NCBI RefSeq assembly: GCF_015070385.1
Contig: NZ_JADCSA010000007.1
Coordinates: 151,415-215,414 of the forward strand
DNA length: 64,000 nt
Source: Nocardioides malaquae
Lineage (GTDB): Bacteria > Actinomycetota > Actinomycetes > Propionibacteriales > Nocardioidaceae
Direction: 5' to 3'
The position numbers were made by a program, and so were the translations under genes. Every line of letters starts with the position of its first letter. Positions within the stretch are counted from its first letter, which is position 1. A model generated the notes under the pieces. That model was not told where the DNA came from. It did not search any database and worked only from the letters and a program-made list of their open reading frames with translations. This document shows, in pieces, positions 11,006 through 19,166 of the stretch.

Positions 11006-12300
11006 CCGTGAAGATCGCCGTCATCGGCATGGGCAAGATCGGTCTGCCCCTGGCAGCGCAGTTCGCCGACAAGGGCCACGAGGTCGTCGGCGTCGACGTC
11101 AACGCAGACACCGTCGCGACGATCAACGCCGGCAACGTGCCGTTCCCCGGGGAAGCCCACCTGGACGAATACCTCGCGCGTCTCGTGCCCGCGGGCAACC
11201 TGCGGGCGACCACCGAGTACGCCGACGGCATCCCCGGCGCCGACGCGATCGTCATCGTGGTGCCGCTCTTCGTCGACGCCGACAGCAAGCCCGACTTCGG
11301 CTGGATGGACTCGGCCACCCGCGACCTGGCCGCCAACCTGAGCCCCGGCACCTTGGTGAGCTATGAGACCACGCTGCCTGTCGGCACGACCCGCACGCGC
11401 TGGAAGCCGATGATCGAGAAGATCAGCGGCCTCGTGGAGGGCGAGGACTTCCACCTCGTCTTCTCGCCGGAGCGCGTGCTCACCGGTCGGGTCTTCGAAG
11501 ACCTGCGCAAATATCCCAAGCTCATCGGCGGCCTCACCCGCGCCGGTGCGCAGAAGGCCCGCGAGTTCTACGACGCCGTCCTCGACTTCGACGAGCGCCC
11601 CGACCTCGAGCGCGGCAACGGCGTGTGGGACCTGGGCTCCGCGGAGGCCTCGGAGATGGCAAAGCTCGCCGAGACCACCTACCGCGACGTCAACATCGGC
11701 CTGGCCAACCAGTTCTCGCGGTTCGCCGAGGCCAACGGGATCGACGTCTACGAGGTCATCGCCGCGTCGAACTCCCAGCCCTACAGCCACATCCACACCC
11801 CTGGGATCTCCGTGGGAGGCCACTGCATCCCGGTCTACCCGCGCCTCTACCTCTCCACGGACCCCGACGCCGACATCGTGAGCACCGCACGCGCCGCCAA
11901 CGCCGCGATGCCGGCGCACGCCATCGACGTCCTCGCCGCCAACTACGGCGACCTGTCCGGAGCCCGCGTCGTCGTGCTCGGCGCCGCCTACCGCGGTGGG
12001 GTCAAGGAGACTGCGTTCTCCGGTGTCTTCGACACCGTGAGCGCGCTGGAGTCGCGCGGTGCCACCGTCACCGTGCACGACCCGATGTACACCGACGACG
12101 AGTTGGCCAAGCTCGGGTTCAAGGCCCACACCCTCGGCACGCCTGTCGACGCCGCCGTGGTCCACACCGACCACGCGGAGTACGCGCAGCTCACCGACGC
12201 CGACCTGCCCGAGGTGCGCGTGCTCCTCAATGGACGCGCCAACCTGGCCGTCCCGACCGGACTGGCCGACACGCAGGTGACTCTCGGTCGCGGCGCGTGA
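11002..12300 (+). CDS. wbpA: UDP-N-acetyl-hexosamine 6-dehydrogenase, WbpA/WecC type
   Basis: Oxidises the C6 hydroxyl of UDP-GlcNAc (WbpA) or UDP-ManNAc (WecC). The 432 residues begin IAVIGMGKIGLPLAAQFADKG, include SYETTLPVGTTR, VFSPERVLTGRVF, the EMAKLAETTYRDVNIGLANQ substrate helix, and the catalytic cysteine in ISVGGHCIPVYPRLYL. It is clearly the HexNAc branch rather than the Ugd branch. Assignment to WbpA rests on the three preceding genes (acetyltransferase, aminotransferase, 3-dehydrogenase). The order is wbpD-E-B-A, so the first pathway enzyme is encoded last. GTG start overlapping the upstream stop. Confidence 0.9.
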   Translation: MTVKIAVIGMGKIGLPLAAQFADKGHEVVGVDVNADTVATINAGNVPFPGEAHLDEYLARLVPAGNLRATTEYADGIPGADAIVIVVPLFVDADSKPDFGWMDSATRDLAANLSPGTLVSYETTLPVGTTRTRWKPMIEKISGLVEGEDFHLVFSPERVLTGRVFEDLRKYPKLIGGLTRAGAQKAREFYDAVLDFDERPDLERGNGVWDLGSAEASEMAKLAETTYRDVNIGLANQFSRFAEANGIDVYEVIAASNSQPYSHIHTPGISVGGHCIPVYPRLYLSTDPDADIVSTARAANAAMPAHAIDVLAANYGDLSGARVVVLGAAYRGGVKETAFSGVFDTVSALESRGATVTVHDPMYTDDELAKLGFKAHTLGTPVDAAVVHTDHAEYAQLTDADLPEVRVLLNGRANLAVPTGLADTQVTLGRGA

Positions 12301-12328
12301 TTTGACGTCTCGATCGCCTGGTCATCAC

Positions 12329-13405
12329 ATGCACTCCCTGATCGGCTTCGGACCGGCCAACTACGCGGGACAGGCCCACGCCTGGGCGGAGGCCGTCCGC
12401 GCGCACGAGGGTGTGCCCAGCACGTCCTTCACCTTCAGGCCCCTTCCGCGTGGGCTGGCGAGGACGACCACCTTCGGCTTCGAGAGCGACCACCTCCTCC
12501 CCAATCCGCGACTCCCGCTGCCCGGCTCTGCCCGGAGAGCCGAGCGCTACCTCAACACGCTCTCCCACCTCTTCCTCGACGGTTTCGTGAACCCCTTTCG
12601 AGGCCCTGGGGGTGAACTGAGCGAGGTCATCTCCCGCCGAGACAGCCAAGGTCTCTTCACCGCTCTGATCGCCCACGGCACCGAACTGCGCTCCCCCGAC
12701 CTGCACCGCCAGAACAACGACTGGTCCTACTTCGCCCACGTGGACGACGAGTGGCTCGCAGCCGTGCGTGCCGGCGTGGCCCGCACCCAGGCAATCCTGG
12801 CGACCCACCCCGGCACGCCCCTCCTCGTCAGCACACCCGACCTCCTCCAGGACGCCCCCGACGCAACGTGGCTCCCGCTGGCACTTCCCCCACGTCGCCC
12901 GCGGCTCCCCGCCACTCCAGGATCGCCACGCCCCGGACCCAAGGACGGACGGCTTCGAGTGCTTCACGTCCCCAGCCGTCGCCGTCCCGCCATCAAGGGC
13001 ACAGAGTTCGTGGACCCGGTGCTGCACCGACTGGATGCCGAGGGCATGGTCGACTACGTGTCACCCGAGTGGGTGCCCCATGACGAGATGGACGGCCTGA
13101 TGGCGTCCTGCGACGTCGTGATCGACCAATTGCTCACCGGTTCCTACGGTGTCACCGCCTTGGAAGCCATGCGCGCTGGCTGCGTCGTCATCGGCAACCT
13201 CAACGACTTCGTACGCGCCCAGGTCGACGTCCCCGTGCCGATCGTGGATGCGAACCCGGAGACCTTGCGAGAGGTGGTCCTCTCGCTGAGGGACCGCACG
13301 CGCCTCACCGACCTGCGCGACGCCGGCCACCGTTTCGTCAAAGAGGTCCACGACGGTCGACGGTCGGCCAAGGTCATCACCGAGTGTGCGGACCTTGCCC
13401 GGTGA
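12329..13405 (+). CDS. Putative GT-B glycosyltransferase
   Basis: About 358 residues. The C-terminal half looks like a glycosyltransferase C domain: LRVLHVPSRRRPAIKGTEF, then YVSPEWVPHDEMDGLMASCDVVIDQLLTGSYGVTALEAMRAGCVVIGN, which has the EAMRAG donor-site signature. The N-terminal half (LIGFGPANYAGQAHAWAEAV) is an acceptor domain I do not recognise precisely. The ATG at 12329 is my choice; a TTG 27 bases upstream, one base after the wbpA stop, is possible and would give 367 residues. Location between wbpA and the polymerase implies transfer of one repeat-unit sugar. Donor and linkage cannot be read from sequence. Confidence 0.75.
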   Translation: MHSLIGFGPANYAGQAHAWAEAVRAHEGVPSTSFTFRPLPRGLARTTTFGFESDHLLPNPRLPLPGSARRAERYLNTLSHLFLDGFVNPFRGPGGELSEVISRRDSQGLFTALIAHGTELRSPDLHRQNNDWSYFAHVDDEWLAAVRAGVARTQAILATHPGTPLLVSTPDLLQDAPDATWLPLALPPRRPRLPATPGSPRPGPKDGRLRVLHVPSRRRPAIKGTEFVDPVLHRLDAEGMVDYVSPEWVPHDEMDGLMASCDVVIDQLLTGSYGVTALEAMRAGCVVIGNLNDFVRAQVDVPVPIVDANPETLREVVLSLRDRTRLTDLRDAGHRFVKEVHDGRRSAKVITECADLAR

Positions 13406-13437
13406 CGTCGCCCAGCGACGGTAAGGTACGCCGGGTG

Positions 13438-14802
13438 ATGCGCTCGCTGCCTGTCCCTGCTCGTCGCCTCCGGGCACTCGTGTCGATCGAGGGCCTTCTC
13501 GCGGTTGGACTGGTGACCGCGCTCTTCGTCCTGAGCCTGGAGGTCGAGGCCCTCGGCGGCTCGACCCCTTACCGCAACGCAGGGCTGGCGATCACGACCG
13601 TCTGCGCCCTCGCCGTCGCCGTGCGCGCCGCGCTGGTGCGCGCCGAGGGCGCCGCCGGTATCCGGGGCCGCTACCTGGCCCCCCTCGGACGTCTCCTGCG
13701 CGATCCGCTGGCCCTCTCCGCGGGCGTCTACTTCGCCTACTCAGGGATCCACAGCCTCGTCGTCGACCGATACGTCCTCGCGACAGGCCTGGCGCTGATC
13801 GCTTTACTCCTCGTCTCGGCGATGAACCAGGTGGACGTGTCGCGGCTCGTCGTGGCCCTCAGGTGGGGCTTCCTGGCACTCCTGGCCCTTCTCCTGGTGC
13901 CCGCGCTGACCTCTGGTGGCTACGACGAGACCAAGCGGGTCTGGATCGACATCCTCCCGGGCCGCTACTTCGGGTGGTCGAACCCCAACGCACTCGCCCT
14001 CCTCGCCGGCATCGGGATCCTGCTGGCCCTCCCGTCGCTCCGCAGCCGCGTCGGCGCGCTCCTCGTGCTTCTCAGCTCGATCCTCCTGGCACTGACGGCC
14101 AGCTACACCACCCTGATCGCCCTCCCCGTGGCGATCGTTGTCTTCTACGTCTTCGCCCACCCGAAGAGCGCCCTGCTCCTGAAGCCGCTTCCCCGTGTCA
14201 AGGTGGGACTGCTGCAAGGAGTGACTCTCCTCGTCGCTGCAGCCATCCTGGTGGGCACGGCCCAGATCGGCACCGCGTGGGGGATCCGTCTCCTGGATGA
14301 CCTTCAGGACCGTCTCCTCCTCAGCAATCGCAGTGCCCTGTGGTCAGACCTGCTGACGCAGACAAGGGACGAGCACACGTTCCTGACCGGCCTCGGATCC
14401 ATGCGGCTCGGCGAATACACGATGGAGATTCTCGGCGTCCAGACTGCCCACTCGACGCTCCTGCAGAGCTATCTCGCCGGCGGCTTCCTCATGGCCGCGC
14501 TCCTCATCATCACCGCCACTGTGGCGGTCTTCCGCACTCTGCAGAGTCTCTCCGCCACTCGCAGCCTTCCCGGACGCCTGGCTCTCGCCCTGGCGCTGTA
14601 CCTCTGCGTCGTGGCGCTCACGTCGACACAACCAGCGTCGCCGCCGGTGCTCCTCCTCGTGCTGCTCCTCGCGGGGGCCCTCCCGACTCGCCGCCCCGCC
14701 CCCGCGCCTGCTGCGGACACGGCGGCCCCGTCGGACGACGTGGTCATCGAGACGGACGACGTCGCCTCACACCCCGCGAAGCCGCCGCACTCCGCCGGCT
14801 GA
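13438..14802 (+). CDS. O-antigen polymerase/ligase-like membrane protein (Wzy)
   Basis: About 454 residues with roughly ten to twelve hydrophobic segments from the N-terminal LLAVGLVTALFVLSL onward. A large outward loop holds GGYDETKRVWIDILPGRYFGWSNPNALALL; the N-P-N and the later RSALWSDLLTQTRDEHTFLTGLGS followed by TAHSTLLQSYLAGGFL fit the Wzy_C/O-antigen ligase family. A soluble acidic tail (about 40 residues, rich in Pro/Ala/Asp) is less conserved. ATG at 13438 follows GTAAGG; a GTG three bases earlier and a GTG at 13402 overlapping the previous stop are alternatives. Its last 36 bases overlap the convergent flippase gene. It should polymerise repeat units outside the membrane. Confidence 0.82.
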   Translation: MRSLPVPARRLRALVSIEGLLAVGLVTALFVLSLEVEALGGSTPYRNAGLAITTVCALAVAVRAALVRAEGAAGIRGRYLAPLGRLLRDPLALSAGVYFAYSGIHSLVVDRYVLATGLALIALLLVSAMNQVDVSRLVVALRWGFLALLALLLVPALTSGGYDETKRVWIDILPGRYFGWSNPNALALLAGIGILLALPSLRSRVGALLVLLSSILLALTASYTTLIALPVAIVVFYVFAHPKSALLLKPLPRVKVGLLQGVTLLVAAAILVGTAQIGTAWGIRLLDDLQDRLLLSNRSALWSDLLTQTRDEHTFLTGLGSMRLGEYTMEILGVQTAHSTLLQSYLAGGFLMAALLIITATVAVFRTLQSLSATRSLPGRLALALALYLCVVALTSTQPASPPVLLLVLLLAGALPTRRPAPAPAADTAAPSDDVVIETDDVASHPAKPPHSAG

Positions 14803-16143
14803 TCCCAGGACGGCGGCAACCACGAGCACGCTGGCGATGCCGAAGACGGTGACCGCGGAGAACTGCTCCCTGAGCAGACCTGCGGCAATGAGGAGCGCCC
14901 CCCATCCCCACGGCCACAGTCGTCGAACGTGCATCCTCTTCCCCGCGAGACGGTGCACGAAGAAGAGAGGCGCGACGGACGTGACGGTGGCTGCGGTCAG
15001 GTAGCCCACCGCCACCCCGGTCACGTCGAGACCCGACACGGTCAGCAACCAGACGATCGCCCCGGTGCACGCACCCAGGGCCCCCAGACGGGCGGAGATC
15101 CGCATGCCGTCGTTGCCCGCTGCGGTCAACGCGATGGACGTCGGCATGCCGATCGCCGTCATGCAGATCGCACCCAGCACCAAGGGGTAGAGGTCGGCAC
15201 TTTCAGCGTAGGCGGCCCCCCACACCAGAGCCACCACCTCGTCGGAGAACAACATCACCAGACCGAGGAGGGAACCCACCGACCATGCCATCAGCTGCGA
15301 CATGGGCAGGGCACGCAACAAGCGCTCACCATGGCGAGTGGCCAGAGCCGACAGGTGGGGCAGCACCACACTCCCCATTGCCGTGGTGAACATGGCCAGG
15401 GGGGTGGCCAAGGTGAAGGCGGCCACATACATGCCTCCGCCCACCTCTCCACCGACGTGCACCGCGAGAAGCACGGAAACGTGCATGAAACCGGCGCTCA
15501 CGAGCGTGCCGACGATCCCCAGCCGTACGAACTCGCGCAGTTCGCGCTGCTTCTCCACCGGCAGCCGGGCCTCTGGTCTCCGCACACGTCCACGAGCGAC
15601 GACGAAGATCACGCCGCTCACCACCACGGGAAGCAGCAGCCGGGCGTCACGAACGCCCGAGACAACCAGGGCGACCAGACTTGCGACACCGACCACAACC
15701 CCGGCGACCTCGATCACCGCCACCTTCCTGAAGGCGAAGTCGCCGAGCAACTCCGCCTTGGCCACCTGGTAGACGCCCAGGGACACCAGGACCGGGAGCA
15801 GGACGGCGACGGCCGTCACCGAGGGGCGGTAGACCACCGCGTACGCACCCAAGGCGAGCGGAGCGATCCAGAGCGCCCTGACCCAGAGCATGCGCCAGAC
15901 ATGAGCGCGGATCCGGTCCGCCTCGCCCGGAGGGCCCGTCGTCCTCGCGACGCTGATGTTGCGCGTCATCGCCGCCCCAAGGCTGCTGGGCCCCAGCAGC
16001 GTGGAGATCTGGGCCAAGGAGAGGATGGAAGCTGTCTGCGCAAGGACCGCGGGCCCCGCCACCCTTCCGATGACTAGGTTGACGAGGAACCTGAATCCTC
16101 CCGACGTCACCACGCCGAGCAGCGAGAAGAACCCCGCCCTCAT
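14767..16143 (-). CDS. Polysaccharide flippase (Wzx/MATE-like, PST family)
   Basis: A 458-residue polytopic membrane protein. It starts MRAGFFSLLGVVTSGGFRFLVNLVIGR, a typical Wzx N-terminus, and continues with about twelve to fourteen transmembrane segments, including the charged inter-helix stretch LPVEKQRELREFVRLG and LSALATRHGERLLRALPM. It should flip the lipid-linked repeat unit outward for the adjacent Wzy-like polymerase. An in-frame extension of 21 hydrophilic residues exists; the ATG at 16143 is preferred because the membrane segment starts there and GGGGGGCGGTCGGG precedes it. It lies 28 bases after the upstream glycosyltransferase, so the two form a short leftward operon. Confidence 0.85.
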   Translation of the reverse strand: MRAGFFSLLGVVTSGGFRFLVNLVIGRVAGPAVLAQTASILSLAQISTLLGPSSLGAAMTRNISVARTTGPPGEADRIRAHVWRMLWVRALWIAPLALGAYAVVYRPSVTAVAVLLPVLVSLGVYQVAKAELLGDFAFRKVAVIEVAGVVVGVASLVALVVSGVRDARLLLPVVVSGVIFVVARGRVRRPEARLPVEKQRELREFVRLGIVGTLVSAGFMHVSVLLAVHVGGEVGGGMYVAAFTLATPLAMFTTAMGSVVLPHLSALATRHGERLLRALPMSQLMAWSVGSLLGLVMLFSDEVVALVWGAAYAESADLYPLVLGAICMTAIGMPTSIALTAAGNDGMRISARLGALGACTGAIVWLLTVSGLDVTGVAVGYLTAATVTSVAPLFFVHRLAGKRMHVRRLWPWGWGALLIAAGLLREQFSAVTVFGIASVLVVAAVLGSAGGVRRLRGV

Positions 16144-16171
16144 CCCGACCGCCCCCCGTCGGCCGTCGACG

Positions 16172-17380
16172 TCAGCGATCGCCGTACCACAGCTCCGCCA
16201 GCTCACGGAATGACGGCTCGCACGTCGCTTCCCAGGAAAGGGTGTTGAACGTCAGGGCCGAGGCGCGGTCCCGGACGTCGTTGTCGACGCCGTGGTCGAG
16301 GTAGTCCTCGATCGCGGCCAGGAGTGAGCTGCTGTCGCCGGCAGCGTACGAACGGCCGAGGACTCCCGGCTGGGTGCGGAGAAACTCGGCCTGGGCCGGC
16401 AGGTCACTGCCGATGATGTGGAGGCCGTAGAGGGCGTACTCATACAACTTGGTGGGGACGGCGCGCGGATTCTGGCCCACGTGCCGGATGAGTGAGAAAC
16501 CCGCACCGTAACGCGCCAGGAGACGACCCATCTCCGAAGCCTTCACCGGTGCAACCAAACGGATGGGAGCGGGATGTCCGTGCTTGTGCAATACGTCCTT
16601 GAACCACTGCTCGTCGGCAGAGTTCAGGTAGCGCTCCACCACGTGGATCTCGACGTCGAGGCCTTTGTCCTCAGCGAGTCGCGCGGCCATGACCAGGTCT
16701 TCCAACCCGTAGGAGCTGGAGATGGTGCCGGAGTGAATCATGCGGCGGACTTCACGCTCGCTTGAGCCCTGGGTCTCCTTGCCCAGCAGGCTCCGGGACG
16801 GGAAGTTGGGAGTCAGGTAGACGGGCTTTTCGGGGCGAGAATCCGTGATCATGCCGTCGGCCACCAGGAAGAAGGCATCTGCGGGCGCCACTGTCCGCTC
16901 AACGAGCCAGCGCGCCACCTTTGCGCGGAGCCGCGGTGACCGGAGCGGGATCTTGGAGGCGTAGAGATCCTCATAAAACTCATGGGAGTCGAAAACGACC
17001 CTCCGACGACGGCCGAAGCGCCTCCAGATGTAGGCGAACGGCAGCATGTAGAAGTCGTGGCAGTAGAACACGTCGCCGCGAGCCCTCAACGCCCGCCAGA
17101 AGAGACGAGGCGTGGTGGCCACCCGGGCAAGCGTGCGATTGGGGTTGGGCAGCACCTCTTCCCGGGCCGCCCCAAGGTCAAGAGTGGCGTCCTGCTCCCC
17201 CAGCCAGATGACGGTCACTGCGAAACGTGCGGCCTCAAGGCTTCGGATTGTCTTGAGGACGCGTTGGTCGCCGCGGGGGTGGACGGTCGCCATGATGACA
17301 CTGGCGATCGGCGTGTCGCCGCGCGACGGGGAAGCAGTGCCTCGGCGGTCCGGACGAGGCCAGCGGTCAACCTGCGTCAT
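16172..17380 (-). CDS. Glycosyltransferase family 4-like protein
   Basis: A GT-B glycosyltransferase of about 402 residues. The N-terminal domain reads TPIASVIMATVHPRGDQRVLKTIRSLE, then VFYCHDFYMLPFAYIW and VVFDSHEFYEDLYAS. The C-terminal domain has MIHSGTISSSYGLEDLVMAARL and NPRAVPTKLYEYALYGLHIIGSD, the donor-binding KLYEYAL loop. The start is uncertain. The frame is open to 17542, but the first 80 or so residues before VIMATVHPRG are low-complexity and basic, so ATG 17380 or a later start is likely. It precedes the flippase gene with a 28-base gap. Specificity unknown. Confidence 0.8.
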   Translation of the reverse strand: MTQVDRWPRPDRRGTASPSRGDTPIASVIMATVHPRGDQRVLKTIRSLEAARFAVTVIWLGEQDATLDLGAAREEVLPNPNRTLARVATTPRLFWRALRARGDVFYCHDFYMLPFAYIWRRFGRRRRVVFDSHEFYEDLYASKIPLRSPRLRAKVARWLVERTVAPADAFFLVADGMITDSRPEKPVYLTPNFPSRSLLGKETQGSSEREVRRMIHSGTISSSYGLEDLVMAARLAEDKGLDVEIHVVERYLNSADEQWFKDVLHKHGHPAPIRLVAPVKASEMGRLLARYGAGFSLIRHVGQNPRAVPTKLYEYALYGLHIIGSDLPAQAEFLRTQPGVLGRSYAAGDSSSLLAAIEDYLDHGVDNDVRDRASALTFNTLSWEATCEPSFRELAELWYGDR

Positions 17381-17605
17381 CAACGTGGCGCAGGAAGAGT
17401 CGAATCGGACGGCCCTGCGGGAGAACAGTCCACGGGCACGGTCTGCACTTGTTGTTGCTCCTGGCGATCGAGTCCTGAAACCGGCCACCGTCGTGGGGCG
17501 GGATGAGCCTGTCAACGGACCGACGAACTCGAACCGAGACAAAAGGCAGAGGCCATGCTACCTGCTCACCCGGGTGGACCGAGAACCCGCAGGCCCCCAC
17601 CACCC

Positions 17606-17761
17606 TCAGCCCTCCATGAGGTCCTTCAGCCGCTCGCGCCAACCGCGCTGACCCGGCACCCCCACGTGGGTGGTCGCCAACGCCGTGTCCTCGTCAGCGC
17701 CCATCCAGTCCGCCACCTCGGGGGGCAACGTCACCTTCGGCTCCGACCCGTTGTTGCGCAT
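17606..17761 (-). CDS. Small hypothetical protein, 51 residues
   Basis: Not a recognised family. The ATG is preceded by AGGAGG with five bases of spacing, the best ribosome-binding site in the neighbourhood, and the frame runs to a TGA through 51 residues. The product is soluble: MRNNGSEPKVTLPPEVADWM at the N-terminus, an acidic middle (GADEDTAL) and a basic C-terminal helix (QRGWRERLKDLMEG). It lies between the VanZ-like gene and the upstream end of the GT4 gene, all on the same strand. I see no signal peptide or membrane segment. The strong ribosome-binding site and the GC-rich third positions argue for coding; lack of any known relative is the main doubt. Confidence 0.5.
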   Translation of the reverse strand: MRNNGSEPKVTLPPEVADWMGADEDTALATTHVGVPGQRGWRERLKDLMEG

Positions 17762-17842
17762 GAGGACCTCCTGCTGACCGGCCCGGAGCTCCAGCCCCGG
17801 GATGTGACCTGGACCTCATGTCACCACGAGGTGGAGGAGAAT

Positions 17843-18289
17843 CTACCGCGCCGCGCCAGAAGGCAAACCTGACCGATCGGTCAGGTTTCTCCGACCGACC
17901 GCCGCCCACGCCCCCAGGGCCGCGCCCAGGCTGTTGCCGATGATGTCGACGAACTCGGCGGTGCGGCCAGCCAGGAAGAGGCCCTGGAAGGCCTCCACCA
18001 GCGCCGCGGCGCAGAAGGCGTAGAACCACCAGTCGACCACTCTCAACCGCGGCAGCAGCCACGACCCGAGGAAGGTCACCGGCGCCACCATGAGCGCGTT
18101 GAGCACGAACTCGACCCGGGCGTTGGACACCACCTCGCGCGGCGCGCCCAGGGTCTCGCGCAGCCAGTCGGAGACCCCGCCCACCGTGGTGATCGCCGCA
18201 CCCGCAGAGGGCTGCAGGAGGACGGCCGCGAGCGCGAGGGCGTACGCGCTCAGCGCCAGGAGTGCCCAGGCTCGGGGTCGGTGCTGCAC
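17843..18289 (-). CDS. VanZ-like family membrane protein (copy 1)
   Basis: About 148 residues with four predicted membrane helices: LLALSAYALALAAVLLQP, VEFVLNALMVAPVTFLGSWL, WWFYAFCAAALVEAFQGLFL and FVDIIGNSLGAALGAWAAV. The NALMVAPVTFLGSWL, EAFQ and TAEFVDIIGNSLGA motifs identify the VanZ-like family (PF04892); function is unknown beyond membrane location, although VanZ itself affects teicoplanin resistance. I start at GTG 18289, which follows CCGAGGG and removes a Pro/Arg-rich extension. A paralogue is encoded 3.6 kb away, and both copies are divergent from a Tat-signal gene. Confidence 0.78.
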   Translation of the reverse strand: MQHRPRAWALLALSAYALALAAVLLQPSAGAAITTVGGVSDWLRETLGAPREVVSNARVEFVLNALMVAPVTFLGSWLLPRLRVVDWWFYAFCAAALVEAFQGLFLAGRTAEFVDIIGNSLGAALGAWAAVGRRNLTDRSGLPSGAAR

Positions 18290-18614
18290 CCCTCGGATTC
18301 TGCCGCTTCGAGGCGGCCGCGGTGACGGAAGTCGCCGCCGTGGACAGCAGCGGGGCTCACCAGCCTCGCGGGCTGGCGTGACGGGCGTCACGGCGGCCTT
18401 GGGGGTGGACTACGCCCAATTCGGTAGGAACCGGCAAAGCGGGCCATGTGGCCGGGACGAACGACCTACCCCCGGTTGGGGAACTTGCCTCTCACAGCTC
18501 CCGGGTTGTCGCATCTTCACAATCCCGACGCACGCCGTTGGTTGACTTTCACCACTCTCGGGAGCCCACACGCACCGTTGTCCCCACGGGCAACACATCG
18601 CAGGAGCCTTCCCC
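18290..18614. promoter_or_regulatory. Divergent intergenic region, VanZ copy 1 / Tat-signal protein 1
   Basis: 325 bases without a gene. A TTGACT box lies about 70 bases before the Tat gene. CACTCTCGGG at 18553-18562 recurs at almost the same distance before Tat-signal gene 2. CCCCGGTTGGGG at 18470-18481 recurs upstream of the small ORF near 59 kb. These shared words are candidate regulatory sites; no factor can be named. Confidence 0.4.
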
Positions 18615-19163
18615 ATGGCCCACGAAGCCGCCCCCCGAGCATCCGTCGCCCCGACGCGACGCGCCCTGCTCCGCGCCACCGCTTGGAGCCTGCCCGTGGT
18701 CGCCGTCGCCACCGCCGCGCCGGCCTACGCCAGCTCGCAAGGTGGCGGCGAAATCATCGTGATGGCCGCCACTCTGAGCGCAACCAACGGGTCGGCCAGC
18801 AGCACCAGCAACGGAACCAACTACATCTTCACCGGGCGGGTGACCATCACCAACCCCGCGACCGCCCCCACCCAGGGGCTGCAGGTGGTCCTCACACTGA
18901 ACGGCTACCCCCTCCACGGAAACGAGTCGGTGAGCGGCTCCGGCGGCAGCGGCCTCGGGGCGTGGACTTCGTCGGTGAACACCTCGCAGGGCATCGTCAT
19001 CACGCTCACGGCCCCCACCCAGTTGGCCGGCAACACCTCCACCACCGTCACCTTCAAGATCGCTGGCTCCATCAGGCCCGGATCGACCGGCTCGATCAGC
19101 ACCATGCCCCACGCCTCCAACCTGCCGTCACTCTCCACCTCCTTCACCGTGGCCCGGGCCTGA
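18615..19163 (+). CDS. Tat-signal secreted protein 1, unknown function
   Basis: A 182-residue exported protein. The N-terminus has APTRRALLRATAWSLP followed by a weakly hydrophobic stretch ending APAYAS, a twin-arginine signal with a likely cleavage after AYA near residue 39. The mature part is Ser/Thr/Gly-rich and predicted all-beta (for example NYIFTGRVTITNPATAPT and LAGNTSTTVTFKI), reminiscent of an immunoglobulin-like or DUF11-like sandwich. It shares its signal design with the products at 22.2 and 22.9 kb. No catalytic motif is seen. Its 3' end lies four bases from the convergent DUF1023 gene. Confidence 0.75.
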   Translation: MAHEAAPRASVAPTRRALLRATAWSLPVVAVATAAPAYASSQGGGEIIVMAATLSATNGSASSTSNGTNYIFTGRVTITNPATAPTQGLQVVLTLNGYPLHGNESVSGSGGSGLGAWTSSVNTSQGIVITLTAPTQLAGNTSTTVTFKIAGSIRPGSTGSISTMPHASNLPSLSTSFTVARA

Positions 19164-19166
19164 GGA

